A DNA stretch of 64,000 bases from Rubrivivax sp. Lineage in GTDB: Bacteria > Pseudomonadota > Gammaproteobacteria > Burkholderiales > Burkholderiaceae_C. This document shows, one piece after another, positions 42,622 through 51,337 of the stretch. Positions within the stretch are counted from its first letter, which is position 1. Each line of letters begins with the position of its first letter. Location of the stretch: contig JALHMT010000005.1 in the NCBI GenBank assembly GCA_022843905.1, forward strand, positions 62,001 to 126,000. The letters are read 5' to 3'. The translations under genes were made by a program, and so were the position numbers. Below the pieces are notes generated by a model. That model searched no databases. It worked only from the letters and a program-made list of their open reading frames with translations, and was not told the origin of the DNA.

Positions 42622-42805
42622 TCAGCCGGACCCGGCGGCGCCGAGCGCTAGCTTATGGCGCAGGTCCCAGGGCCGATCCTTGTCGCGTGCCGCCAGCTGC
42701 GGCTCGCGCCGCGTCATGTCGGGTGCGCAGGAATGACCGAAGATCAGCGAGGAGGCATCGGCCCGCGAAACGCGGTAGCCGGACCTGCCGATCGCCAGCA
42801 CCGGC
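42622..42805 (-). pseudogene. Fumarylpyruvate hydrolase (FAH family) fragment
   Basis: The minus frame reads IGRSGYRVSRADASSLIFGHSCAPDMTRREPQLAARDKDRPWDLRHK before TGA 42624-42622. It matches the mid-region of FAH-family fumarylpyruvate hydrolases (GYxxxxDLTRRDLQxxAxxxGRPWDxxK). Both the N-terminal part and the roughly 100 C-terminal residues with the metal site are missing. It directly follows gentisate dioxygenase, where the intact gene would be expected. Confidence 0.7.
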
Positions 42806-42831
42806 CATGTTCTTGTCCTTGGACGAGGGCT

Positions 42832-43869
42832 TCAGCCCCGGTTCTCGTACACGCCGAGTTTCCTGTGCAGGGGTGACTCGTCGGCGAAGAAGAAGAAGCT
42901 GGGCACGTCGGCCGACCGGTTGCTCAGCGTCACCGCGGTGTAGCCGGGTGCGCAGCAGGTGTCGGCCTCGCCCAGGGGGAAGACCTTCCCGTCGATCAGC
43001 ACCTCGGCCGCGCCTTCGATGAGATGGAACACCATGGCCGGCGAACGCGCCGGCAGTCGCAGGCTCTGGCCCGGCCGCAGCATCTGGGCGTAGAAGCCCA
43101 GGATGTTCTGCGCGTCGCCGCCGGTCTCGGGGCTGGTGTAGGTGATCTGCACGCTCTGCAGGTTGGGCTGGTTGCCCGCCAGGGCCACCAGGGCGGCACG
43201 CGCCTCCACCCACGGGTAGCGCAGCATCGGGTAGGGCTTGGCGGCCCGCTCGAAGTCCACCGACGGCACCATGCCGCCGCGCGCGTAGACCAGGTCGCCG
43301 CGTTCGGGCTTGATGGCCTGGCGCGGCCCGTCGACGTGGTAGCTGGCCTCGAGGTAGTACACCAGCGGCAGGTCCAGCACGTCCAGCCACACCACCGGCT
43401 GGTCGCCGTCGTGCCCGTGCTCGTGCCATTGGCCGGTGGGCGTGAGGATGAGGTCACCGCGCTGCATCACGCACTTCTCGCCGCCCACCGTGGTGTAGGC
43501 GCTCTCGCCCTCGACGATCAGGCGCACCGCGTTCGGCGTGTGGCGGTGCGCCGGGGCCCATTCACCCGGCAGCAGCAGCTGCATGCCCAGGTACATCGCG
43601 GCGCTGGCCTGCATGTTCTCCAGCCCGTGGCCGGGGTTGGCCAGCACCAGCACGCGGCGCTCGGCCTTTTCGATGGGTGTCAGCTCGCCGGCCTGCAGCA
43701 GCAGCGGGCGGATCTGCGCATAGGGCCAGCAGGTCGGGCGTGTCCTGCGCGTGGGTACCGTCGGTGGCAGCACGCCGCGCAGGTTGGGCCACAGCGGCAC
43801 CAGGTTGGATGCCGTCAGTGCCGCACGGTAGGCGGCGGGCAGGTCTTCGAGTCGTCCGAGTTCGTTCAT
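42832..43869 (-). CDS. Gentisate 1,2-dioxygenase
   Basis: This 345-residue bicupin has a first barrel containing GEWAPAHRHTPNAVRLIVEGE (metal His pair around residues 105-107) and DLILTPTGQWHEHGHDG, and a second barrel with a degenerate site (MVFHLIEGAAEVLIDG). The order of these motifs is that of gentisate dioxygenase, which opens gentisate to maleylpyruvate with Fe(II) and O2. It lies downstream of 3-hydroxybenzoate 6-monooxygenase on the same strand. The start at 43869 fits the conserved N-terminal LPAAYRAALTASNLVPLWPNL. Confidence 0.92.
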   Translation of the reverse strand: MNELGRLEDLPAAYRAALTASNLVPLWPNLRGVLPPTVPTRRTRPTCWPYAQIRPLLLQAGELTPIEKAERRVLVLANPGHGLENMQASAAMYLGMQLLLPGEWAPAHRHTPNAVRLIVEGESAYTTVGGEKCVMQRGDLILTPTGQWHEHGHDGDQPVVWLDVLDLPLVYYLEASYHVDGPRQAIKPERGDLVYARGGMVPSVDFERAAKPYPMLRYPWVEARAALVALAGNQPNLQSVQITYTSPETGGDAQNILGFYAQMLRPGQSLRLPARSPAMVFHLIEGAAEVLIDGKVFPLGEADTCCAPGYTAVTLSNRSADVPSFFFFADESPLHRKLGVYENRG

Positions 43870-43955
43870 GGCGCATCTCCGGGGTTCATCAGCGAAGGCC
43901 GCGCCGCGGGCCTGGCGCGCTCGAGGGGCAGTGGCGAAGCCGATGCAGGGGCGGG

Positions 43956-45155
43956 TCAGTCCTTCAGGCAGTTCTCGACCTTCCAGCCGTACAACCACTC
44001 CATCGCATCGTAGAAGCGTTCGGGTGCGCGGCCCTTCCACAGGTCGTTGCGCACCAGCCGCTCCACGCCCTTGGCGTGGAAGATGCGCCCCATTTCGCGA
44101 GCCGACAGCACGATGCGCGCGGTGCGCGCGATGCGCGAGTGCTGGTACAGCTCGAAAGCCTGGTCGAAGCGGTTGCCATGCACGCGCAGCGCCTCGCCCA
44201 GCGTGACGGCGTCTTCCAGCGCCATGCAGGCGCCCTGCGCCAGGTACTGCAGCGTCGGGTGCGCCGCGTCGCCCAGCAGTGTCGCGCGGCCGTAGGTCCA
44301 CCGGCTGATGGGATCGCGGTCGGCGGTGGCCCAGCGCTTCCAGTCGCGGGGCAGGTCGATCAGCTGGCGCGCGCGCGGGCAGATGCCTTCGAAGTAGCTC
44401 TGCACCTCTTCGCGGCTGCCCTCGCGCACGCTCCACTCTTCCTTGTCGCGGCTGTGGAAGGTGACGACCACGTTGTACTGTTCGCCCCCGCGCAGCGGGT
44501 AGTGCACGAGGTGGCAGTCCGGTCCGACCCAGATGCTGGCGGCGTTCCACTGCAGGTCGGCCGGGAAGTCCTTCTTGTCGACCACCGCACGGTAGACGAC
44601 GTGGCCCGACACGCGGGCCTCGTCACCCACGTACTGCCGGCGCACGGCCGACTTCACGCCGTCGGCGCCGATCAGCGCCACGCCGCGGTGCGTGCGGCCC
44701 TGGGCATCGTGCACGGTGACGCCTTCGTCGTCCTGCTCCACACGCTGCACCGAGCTCGAGGTCAGGACCTCGATGCGTTCCGAGGCCTGTGCACCTTCCA
44801 GCAGCGACAGGTGCACGTCGGCGCGGTGGATCACCGCGTAGGGGTTGCCGAAGCGTGTGCGGAAGGCCTCGCCGGTGGGGATGTGGCCGACCCGGGTCTC
44901 GTCCAGCGCATCGTGCATCACCATCCCGTCGGTGTAGACGGCGCGGGCGCGGGCCTTGGGGCCGATGCCCAGGGCGTCGAAGGCGGCGAAGGCATTCGGG
45001 CCGAGCTGGATGCCGGCGCCGATCTCCCCGAGCTGCGGTGACTGCTCCAGCACCTTGACGTGATGGCCCTGGCGCGTCAGGGCCAGGGCCGCGGCCAGGC
45101 CGCCGATGCCGCCGCCGGCCACCAGCACGGGCTGCGATGGGTGGGTCCTCGACAT
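43956..45155 (-). CDS. 3-hydroxybenzoate 6-monooxygenase
   Basis: This 399-residue FAD-dependent hydroxylase has the dinucleotide motif GGGIGGLAAALALTRQGHHVKVLEQ (residues 14-38), GADGVKS (about residue 160) and the flavin-ribityl motif GRATLLGDAAHPTLQYLAQGACMALED. The close ordering with gentisate dioxygenase, and motifs near those of XlnD/NagX-type enzymes, point to 3-hydroxybenzoate to gentisate rather than salicylate to catechol. The start is followed upstream by a near-perfect 10-bp palindrome at 45183-45206. Confidence 0.87.
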   Translation of the reverse strand: MSRTHPSQPVLVAGGGIGGLAAALALTRQGHHVKVLEQSPQLGEIGAGIQLGPNAFAAFDALGIGPKARARAVYTDGMVMHDALDETRVGHIPTGEAFRTRFGNPYAVIHRADVHLSLLEGAQASERIEVLTSSSVQRVEQDDEGVTVHDAQGRTHRGVALIGADGVKSAVRRQYVGDEARVSGHVVYRAVVDKKDFPADLQWNAASIWVGPDCHLVHYPLRGGEQYNVVVTFHSRDKEEWSVREGSREEVQSYFEGICPRARQLIDLPRDWKRWATADRDPISRWTYGRATLLGDAAHPTLQYLAQGACMALEDAVTLGEALRVHGNRFDQAFELYQHSRIARTARIVLSAREMGRIFHAKGVERLVRNDLWKGRAPERFYDAMEWLYGWKVENCLKD

Positions 45156-45182
45156 GGCAGGGTCTCCTTCGCGCTTGCAGGA

Positions 45183-45206
45183 TTATCATCAGTATGCTGA
45201 CGATAA
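45183..45206. promoter_or_regulatory. Operator candidate upstream of the gentisate genes
   Basis: Arms TTATCATCAG and CTGACGATAA (one mismatch over 10 bp) are separated by TATG, 28 bases before the monooxygenase ATG. It is a probable binding site for a dimeric repressor (MarR or similar); no regulator gene is adjacent. Confidence 0.5.
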
Positions 45207-45269
45207 GTGTAGTGACAATCGGGTCGGTGATGACTGGTGCTTACCCTGGTGGCAACCGCCTCCGGCACG

Positions 45270-46265
45270 TCATTCGGCGCGCACGTTCAGCTGCCGGATC
45301 AGCGCGCTCCATCGATTCACTTCGCTGCGGTTGTGCTCGGCAAAGGCCTCGGGCGTTCCGCCCAGCACGGTGGCGCCGGCCTGTTCGAGCGTCCGCCTCA
45401 GTTCGGCCTGTGCCATCACCTTGTTCAGTGCGGCGTTCAATCTCTGCACCTGCGCCGGGGGCAGCCCGGGCGGGCCGTACACGCCGAACCAGCCGCTGGC
45501 TTCGAAGCCGCGCAATTCGGGCACGCCGCCTTCGCGCACCGTGGGCACCGCGGGCAACAGCGCGGTGCGCGCGGCTGAGGTCACCGCCAGGGGCCGGGCC
45601 CGGCCGTCGGTGGCGGGGCCTTGCGACACGACCACGGTGTCGAACATCAGGTGTACCCGGCCGGCCAGGAAGTCGGGCAGGCCCTGCGCGCTGCTGCGAT
45701 AGGGGATGTGCACGCTGTGTGTGCCGGTCGCGGCCTTGAAGCTCTCGGCGATCAGGTGCGAGATGGTGCCGTTGCCGGAACTTGCGTAGTCCCAGCGTCC
45801 GGGCTCGCGGCGCAGCAGGGCCACCAGTTCACCCAGGCTCCGGGCCGGCACCGACGGGTGCACCATCACGACGTGCGGCACGCTGCACAGCAGCACGATG
45901 GGCGTGAAGTCGCGCAGCGGGTCGTACGGCGGGTTGGGGTAGAGACTGGGCGCTATGGCGTGGTTGCTCACCGTGCCCCAGGCCAGGGTCAGCCCGTCGG
46001 GCGAGGCCCGTGCGACCTCGGCCGCACCGGTCAGGCCACCCACGCCGGGCTTGTTCTCGATCACGATCTCCTGACCGAGTTCCTTCTGCAGCGCCTGCAT
46101 CACGGGCCGAGCGAGCAGGTCGCTCGTGGCACCGGCAGAGAACGGGATCACCAGCCGGATCCGGCTGCCTTGGGCCCGTGCCCGCGGAGCCGTGCCCGCC
46201 ACGGCGAGCACGCTTGCGGCATGGCCGAACCACTGACGTCGGGTCGGGCGGGTGGAGGGGTTCAT
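45270..46265 (-). CDS. Bug-family (tripartite tricarboxylate) periplasmic binding protein
   Basis: This 331-residue precursor has an N-terminal twin-arginine-like signal (TRRQWFGHAASVLAVAGTAPRARAQ). The mature domain has the Bug motifs LVIPFSAGATSDLLARPVMQAL, IENKPGVGGLTGAAEVARA, YASSGNGTISHLIAESF and VHIPYRSS. Bug proteins bind carboxylates and number in the hundreds in some Burkholderiales, mostly without dedicated permeases, as here. Its position upstream of the gentisate genes suggests an aromatic acid ligand, which is an inference. Confidence 0.9.
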   Translation of the reverse strand: MNPSTRPTRRQWFGHAASVLAVAGTAPRARAQGSRIRLVIPFSAGATSDLLARPVMQALQKELGQEIVIENKPGVGGLTGAAEVARASPDGLTLAWGTVSNHAIAPSLYPNPPYDPLRDFTPIVLLCSVPHVVMVHPSVPARSLGELVALLRREPGRWDYASSGNGTISHLIAESFKAATGTHSVHIPYRSSAQGLPDFLAGRVHLMFDTVVVSQGPATDGRARPLAVTSAARTALLPAVPTVREGGVPELRGFEASGWFGVYGPPGLPPAQVQRLNAALNKVMAQAELRRTLEQAGATVLGGTPEAFAEHNRSEVNRWSALIRQLNVRAE

Positions 46266-46330
46266 GGGGTCTCCTGCGCGAGGGGTGTGGATGGGGGAGC
46301 CGTCGGTCGAGGCGGCCGCGGACGGGTCGG

Positions 46331-46696
46331 TCAGGGCAGGCCGGCCAAGGCGCCGCGGGCAGCAGCGGGTACGTCATCGAGCCGGGCGCGTGCGAGGTCC
46401 ACGACCGCCGCCATGGCCTCGGCCTGCAGCGGGTCGTGCCGTTTCAGCAGCCAGACCAGGCGGGCCTGCGGCCGAGCGCTCAGCTCGAGGCACACATTGC
46501 GCCAGTACCACGGCAGGGCTTCGTCCAGGGCGACCTGCATCAGCAGCGCCAGCAGGCGCTGCAGCACGACCAGCTCGTGGGCGCCGCCATCGTCGGCCAG
46601 CTTCATGCCGATGCCGATCCACAGGCGCACGAGCTCGGGCCGTCGCGGGTCGTAGGCCAGGCGAACGCCCAGGCCGATGCGCTGCCAGCGGGCCAT
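46331..46696 (-). CDS. Hypothetical protein, about 121 residues
   Basis: The frame starting MARWQRIGLGVRLAYDPRRPELVRLWIGIGMKLADDGG has a helical, Leu/Ala-rich body and no membrane segment. I do not recognise the family; an earlier start would add 12 residues. It lies 65 bases upstream of the Bug gene in the same direction. Confidence 0.45.
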   Translation of the reverse strand: MARWQRIGLGVRLAYDPRRPELVRLWIGIGMKLADDGGAHELVVLQRLLALLMQVALDEALPWYWRNVCLELSARPQARLVWLLKRHDPLQAEAMAAVVDLARARLDDVPAAARGALAGLP

Positions 46697-46732
46697 GCGC
46701 CGGGCCCGACATGCCGATGCGCCGGCATCCAT

Positions 46733-47073
46733 CAGGCCGCTTCCGCGTCGGCTGGCGCCGCAGCCGGCTCAGCGGTCGGCCCCGGCAGGGGTTCGCATGG
46801 GAGGGGGAGTTCCTGGGGCACGTTCAGCCTCGTTCAACAGCCATGTGACCCCGGCGGGGTCAGGTCTGAGCGGGCTGGCGACGGCGGGCTGGCTCGGGGA
46901 TCGGGGGCGCGATGAGGGCTCGGAGCGCGTGTTGTGGTCGGGGGCCGACATTCGCCGCGGGGTCATCTGCACTTCGCCGCCAGCATAAAACAAATGCGAC
47001 GCATTCGCAATGAAGTCGCTCGAAGCGGCCTTGCGGCCCGGGCTCTCGGGGCTGACCCTGCCGTGTCGACTTC
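46733..47073. other. Non-coding stretch with one small palindrome
   Basis: No gene is supported in this 341-base interval. At 46995-47009 there is TGCGA-CGCAT-TCGCA (5-bp arms, 5-bp centre) beside the AT-rich CATAAAACAAATGC. This may be a promoter/operator for the gene at 46331-46696 or a leftover of a deleted gene. Confidence 0.35.
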
Positions 47074-47364
47074 TCAGGACGGCAGGCGCTGCAGCCGGCG
47101 GACGGACTTGTGGTCGACCCAGCCTGCCGTGGCGGCGTCCATCTGCCGGAAGTGCTGCGACGCCAGGTGCGCCTGGAAGGCGGCTTCGTCGTCGTACAGC
47201 TCGTACAGGAAGACCAGCGTCGCATCGGCCGGATCGACGCAGACATCGAAGTGATGACAGCCTGTCTCGGTCTCGAGCGACTGCCGCGCGTTGTCCGCGA
47301 TGGCGCGATGGAAGGCCGTCACGTGCGGCGGCTTGATGCGGAACTCGACGACGACGACCAGCAT
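47074..47364 (-). CDS. Antibiotic biosynthesis monooxygenase (ABM)-fold protein
   Basis: This 96-residue ferredoxin-like alpha/beta protein has VVVVEFRIKPPHVTAFHRAIADNARQSLETETGCHHFDVCVDPADATLVFLYELYDDEAAFQAHLASQHF, the complete ABM pattern including the conserved ExGCxxF-type and LYExYxDEAAFxxHxxSxHF segments. Family members act as small monooxygenases, or as isomerases/mutarotase-like auxiliaries in sugar pathways (YgiN, LsrG). It is the last gene of the TRAP operon. GGAAAGG precedes the start. Confidence 0.82.
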   Translation of the reverse strand: MLVVVVEFRIKPPHVTAFHRAIADNARQSLETETGCHHFDVCVDPADATLVFLYELYDDEAAFQAHLASQHFRQMDAATAGWVDHKSVRRLQRLPS

Positions 47365-47392
47365 GGGATGAACCTTTCCTCGGACGGTGCGG

Positions 47393-48676
47393 TCAGCGCA
47401 GCAGCCACACCGGGAACATCGGCAGGGCCTGGACATAGGTCACCAGCGCCAGCACCAGCAGCGACACCGCGAACAGGGGCAGCAGGGCGCGCGAGATCGC
47501 CCCGATGCCCACCGCGCCGATCTTCGCTGCCACGAACAGCGTGCCACCCACCGGGGGCGTGTACAGGCCGATGGCCAGGTTGCAGGTCATCACCAGGCCC
47601 AGGTGCACCGGGTCGACGCCGTAGACCGGCGCCAGCGGGACGAACAGCGGTGCCGTCAGCACGAGGGCGGGCAAGGGCTCCAGGAAGATGCCCAGCACGA
47701 GCAGGAAGACGTTGACCAGCAGCAGGAAGGTCCAGCGGCTGTCGGCGACGCTGCGCGTCCACTCGGTCACCAGGGCCGGTACCTGCTCGACCGTGATGAC
47801 CCAGGCCAGCGCGGCCGTGGCGCCCACCACGACCATCACCACCGCGCTGGTCAGGAAGGAGCGATAGAGCAGGTCGGGCAGGTCGCGCCAGCCGATCGAG
47901 CGGTACCACAGCATCGACACCAGCAGCCCGTAGACCACCGCCACGGCGGCCGACTCGGTGGGCGTGAAGTAGCCGCTCCAGATCCCGCCCAGGATGATCA
48001 CCGGCATCAGCAACGCCGGCACGGCGCCGAAGAAGGACTCGCGGATCTCCTTGCTGCCCGCGAAACGGCCGCCGCGGTCGCAGCCGGTGGAGATGCCGTA
48101 CCACACGCAGACCCCCATCAGGCCGATGCCGAAGAGCAGCGCCGGCACGATGCCGGACAGGAACAGGTCGCGCACCGAGACGCCGGCGATGTAGCCGAAG
48201 ACCAGCAGCGGGATCGAAGGCGGCATGATGATGGCCAGCGTGCCCGCGGTGGCCACCAGGGCGGAGGCGAAGGCGGGTGAGTAGCCCTGCCGGGCCAGCG
48301 CCGGGATCATCACCGTGCCGATGGCGGCAGCCCCGGCGATGGCCGACCCCGACACGCCGCCGAACAGCAGGCAGGACGCCACGGTGACGATGCCCAGGCC
48401 GCCGGGCAGGAAGCCCAGCAGCGAGCGGGCGAAGCGGATGATGCGTTCGCCCACGCCGCCGCGCGAGAACAGTTCGCCGGCCACGATGAACAGGGGCACC
48501 GCGATCAGGATGAAGGGCTCGACCCCGCCGATGAAGGTCAGGAAGATGGTTTCCAGCGGGTGGCTCAGGCCGAAGGACCAGATCGTGGTCACCGTGGTGG
48601 CCAGGATGGCCCACACGAGCGGCAAACCGGCCAGGGCCAGGCCGAAGAACACCAGCATGATGAAGACGAGGAGCAT
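47393..48676 (-). CDS. dctM: TRAP transporter large permease
   Basis: A 427-residue protein with about 12 membrane segments and the DctM hallmarks: GGVEPFILIAVPLFIVAGELF, LFGGVSGSAIAGAAAIGTVMIPAL, ATAGTLAIIMPPSIPLLVFGY and LVMTCNLAIGLYTPPVGGTLFVA. With DctQ it forms the sodium-driven inner-membrane part of the carboxylate importer. It is separated from dctQ by 12 bases. Confidence 0.95.
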   Translation of the reverse strand: MLLVFIMLVFFGLALAGLPLVWAILATTVTTIWSFGLSHPLETIFLTFIGGVEPFILIAVPLFIVAGELFSRGGVGERIIRFARSLLGFLPGGLGIVTVASCLLFGGVSGSAIAGAAAIGTVMIPALARQGYSPAFASALVATAGTLAIIMPPSIPLLVFGYIAGVSVRDLFLSGIVPALLFGIGLMGVCVWYGISTGCDRGGRFAGSKEIRESFFGAVPALLMPVIILGGIWSGYFTPTESAAVAVVYGLLVSMLWYRSIGWRDLPDLLYRSFLTSAVVMVVVGATAALAWVITVEQVPALVTEWTRSVADSRWTFLLLVNVFLLVLGIFLEPLPALVLTAPLFVPLAPVYGVDPVHLGLVMTCNLAIGLYTPPVGGTLFVAAKIGAVGIGAISRALLPLFAVSLLVLALVTYVQALPMFPVWLLR

Positions 48677-48688
48677 GGTGCCGCGCTC

Positions 48689-49222
48689 TCAGGCCGTGCC
48701 GGCGCCCAGCGGCGCGTAGCGTTGCTGTCGCGGCACCCGGCGGGCGATCTGCACCAGGTCCCAGCCCACGAACACCAGCGCGATCGCCGCGCCCACCGGC
48801 AGCGACAGGTACTGCACCGCCATCGGCCAGTCCAGCACGGTGAGCACGCTGCCCCAACTGGCGTCGGCCGCCACGCCGCCCTTCCACACCAGCAGCACCA
48901 GCACGCCGCCCACCAGCAGCTGGATCACGGCGTCGGCGACCAGGCGCGCCCCGCGCTCGGGCACCAGGTCGATGAGCTCGGTGACGGCCATGTGCGCGTT
49001 GCGGCGCACCGCCGCGGCGACGCCGAGGAAGGTGGTCCACACGGTCACCAGTTCGCCGAACTCGGTGGTCCAGGCGATGTCCAGCGCGAAGGCGTGCATC
49101 ACGACGTTGCAGAACACCACCAGCACCAGGGCGGCGCCGAGCAGCACGATGGCCCAGTCGACGGCGACGCCGAGCCAGCGCAAGGGCGCCGGCGCGGCGG
49201 GGCCCGGAGGCAGCAAGGGCAT
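48689..49222 (-). CDS. dctQ: TRAP transporter small permease
   Basis: A 177-residue protein with four membrane helices, containing WTTEFGELVTVWTTFLGVAAAVRRNAHMAVTEL, the typical DctQ segment with the E-x-x-x-x-x-x-x-W and R-x-x-H-I/M-x-V/I pattern. It lies between dctP and dctM with 9- and 12-base gaps. Confidence 0.93.
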   Translation of the reverse strand: MPLLPPGPAAPAPLRWLGVAVDWAIVLLGAALVLVVFCNVVMHAFALDIAWTTEFGELVTVWTTFLGVAAAVRRNAHMAVTELIDLVPERGARLVADAVIQLLVGGVLVLLVWKGGVAADASWGSVLTVLDWPMAVQYLSLPVGAAIALVFVGWDLVQIARRVPRQQRYAPLGAGTA

Positions 49223-49231
49223 GCGCCTGGC

Positions 49232-50218
49232 CTACTTGACGCTGTTGCGCACGGCCTCGGCGTCCTTCAGGAACGCGTCGACATCGGCACCGTACTTCTC
49301 GCGCGCCTTGGCGTAGACCGGCTGCACCGCCGTGCGGAAGGCTGCCACGTTGGGCCTGGCATTGATCTTCGCCCCCTTGGCGGCCATCTCCTTGAGCTGG
49401 TTGTCGTCGTTGCCGGCGATCATCTGGCGGCTGAAGGCGCCGGCGGCCACCGCGGCTTCGGTGACGGCTTTCCGGTCGGCCGGCGACAGCTTCTGCCAGG
49501 TCTTCTCGCTGATGGCCAGCGGGATCGGGCTGTAGACGTGGTTGGTGAGCGTGACGTGCGGCGCCACCTCGTAGAACTTGTTGGAGAAGATGGTGTCGAC
49601 CGGGTTCTCCTGGCCGCTCACGGCGCCCTGCTGGATCGCCAGGTAGACCTCGGGCAGCGGCATGATCTGGATGCTGAAGCCCATGGACTCCAGCGTCCAC
49701 CGCATCATCTCGTTGGGGAAGGTGCGCAGCTTCCTGCCCTTGGCGTCGTCGGGCGAATTCAGCGCATCGCGCGTGGTCATGCTGCGGAAGCCCGCTTCCC
49801 AGGTCGCCAGGAAGCGGAAGCCCTTGGCCGGTGCCTTGGCGAACTGCGCCTGCAGCCACTGGCTCTCGTCGTAGAGCTTCCAGCCCTGCTGATAGCTGTC
49901 CACCAGGAAGGGCATCATCGTCAGGTTCAGGCTCGGCACGTGAGGCGCGTAGCTGCCGGTGGACGACACCGTGAAGTCGATGCCGCCGAGCGCGAGCTGC
50001 TCGATGTTCTTCGGGTCGTTGCCGAGCTGGCTGCAGCAGAACACCTGCACCTTGTAGCGGCCCTGGGTGAGCTCCTCCACCTTCTTGGCGAACACCTGGG
50101 CTGCGGCCTGGCGCGCGCCGCCCTGCTGGTCGGTATGGCTGAACTTGAGCACGGTCTGTGCGCCGGCGGTGCCGACGGCCAGCGTGCAGGCGGCGGCGAT
50201 CAGGGTGATGCGCTTCAT
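49232..50218 (-). CDS. dctP: TRAP transporter solute-binding protein
   Basis: A 328-residue precursor with signal peptide MKRITLIAAACTLAVGTAGAQ, then VLKFSHTDQQGGARQAAAQVFAKKVEELTQGRYKVQVF. The specificity Arg lies in ALNSPDDAKGRKLRTFPNEMM, and LPEVYLAIQQGAVSGQENPVDTI follows as in DctP sugar-acid binders. The neighbouring lactonase and dehydrogenases suggest a sugar acid such as a uronate or aldonate as ligand. Confidence 0.93.
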   Translation of the reverse strand: MKRITLIAAACTLAVGTAGAQTVLKFSHTDQQGGARQAAAQVFAKKVEELTQGRYKVQVFCCSQLGNDPKNIEQLALGGIDFTVSSTGSYAPHVPSLNLTMMPFLVDSYQQGWKLYDESQWLQAQFAKAPAKGFRFLATWEAGFRSMTTRDALNSPDDAKGRKLRTFPNEMMRWTLESMGFSIQIMPLPEVYLAIQQGAVSGQENPVDTIFSNKFYEVAPHVTLTNHVYSPIPLAISEKTWQKLSPADRKAVTEAAVAAGAFSRQMIAGNDDNQLKEMAAKGAKINARPNVAAFRTAVQPVYAKAREKYGADVDAFLKDAEAVRNSVK

Positions 50219-50241
50219 GATGTGTGTCTCCTTCGTGATCT

Positions 50242-51279
50242 TCAGTCGGGGTGGAACTCGGCCATCACGACACGTCGGCCGCTGGCGTTCGAGTGGTAGA
50301 TGGCGGCCTGCACCTGCAGGTTGGCCAGGTAGTCGGCCGCGGCGTTTTCCAGCGCGCTGCCGTGTTCGAGGTGCTGCAGCACATGGGCCTGCAGCGCGGT
50401 CACGGCGCCGCCGAAGGCGCCTTCGCCGCCGCGGGCATAGGCATGCTGGTTCTCCGGGCGACCCTGCGGCTTCCACCACAGGCGCGCGTCGCCGTCCAGC
50501 CGCATGACGCCGGCCTCACCTTCCAGCCACATCTCGCCCATCGTCAGCCGGGGGTTGCTGGCGACGTGCTCGTTGAGCCGGTTGCCGTCGAAGAGGCCGC
50601 TGCGCTGATCGTCGAACTCGAAGATCACGAGGCCGGCGTCCTCGCCCGCGATCACCGGGTTGAGGCGGCGCAGTCGTGCCGTCACCGCGCGCACCTCGCC
50701 CATCAGGAAGCGGAAGCTGTCGACGAAGTGAACGGCGGTCTCGCGCACCAGCAGCTGCGGCATGCGCTGGAAGTAGGGCTGGCGGTCCATGTAGGCCTGC
50801 GGCCCCTGGCCGTCGCCGGGCCGCAGGCGGAAGCTGATGCCGTGCAGGCGTCCGAAGTGGCCGGCGTCGACGAGCCGGCGGCATTCCCGGAACCAGGGCG
50901 CGAAGCGGAAGTTCTCGTGCACCACCAGCGGCGTCTGCCTCGCCTGGGCCAGGGCCGCCAGGGCACGCGCCTGGCGCAGGTCGGTGCCGAAGGGCTTCTG
51001 GCAGATCACCGGCAGCCGGCGCTGCAGCGCTGCCCGCACCACGCCGTCCTGCGCCTGCGGCGGCAGCACCACGTCGACCAGCGTCGGGCCGGCCGTGTCC
51101 AGCATCGCCTGGACGTCGGTGAAGGCGCGCGCGGCACCGAAGCGCCGCGCCAGATCTTCGGCACGCGCGCCTTCGAGATCGGCGATGCCGACCACCGTCG
51201 CGCCCAGCTCGCGCCAGGCCTGCAGGTGGAAGGCGGCGAAGTAGCCTGCGCCCACGACGGCCACCCGGTGCGCGGTCAC
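50242..51279 (-). CDS. Gfo/Idh/MocA-family oxidoreductase
   Basis: This 345-residue protein has an N-terminal NAD(P) Rossmann motif VAVVGAGYFAAFHLQAW, the family EKP-like motif in QKPFGTDLRQARAL (Glu replaced by Gln) and a C-terminal beta-sheet domain. Such enzymes oxidise or reduce a hydroxyl of sugars, inositols or sugar acids. It starts with GTG at 51279 and GAGGG 7-8 bases upstream. The Glu-to-Gln change at the EKP site is unusual. It is part of the TRAP operon. Confidence 0.83.
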   Translation of the reverse strand: MTAHRVAVVGAGYFAAFHLQAWRELGATVVGIADLEGARAEDLARRFGAARAFTDVQAMLDTAGPTLVDVVLPPQAQDGVVRAALQRRLPVICQKPFGTDLRQARALAALAQARQTPLVVHENFRFAPWFRECRRLVDAGHFGRLHGISFRLRPGDGQGPQAYMDRQPYFQRMPQLLVRETAVHFVDSFRFLMGEVRAVTARLRRLNPVIAGEDAGLVIFEFDDQRSGLFDGNRLNEHVASNPRLTMGEMWLEGEAGVMRLDGDARLWWKPQGRPENQHAYARGGEGAFGGAVTALQAHVLQHLEHGSALENAAADYLANLQVQAAIYHSNASGRRVVMAEFHPD

Positions 51280-51337
51280 CGGGCAGCCCTCAGCACGGTG
51301 TGCACCTGATCGAGCGGGCCGGGGCGGCCGCGCGCGC

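Noticed and set aside
47319..49859. 846-codon minus-strand frame across the TRAP genes
   Set aside because: It is an Arg/Gly/Ala-rich out-of-frame reading of dctM, dctQ and dctP, all of which have clear motifs in their own frames.
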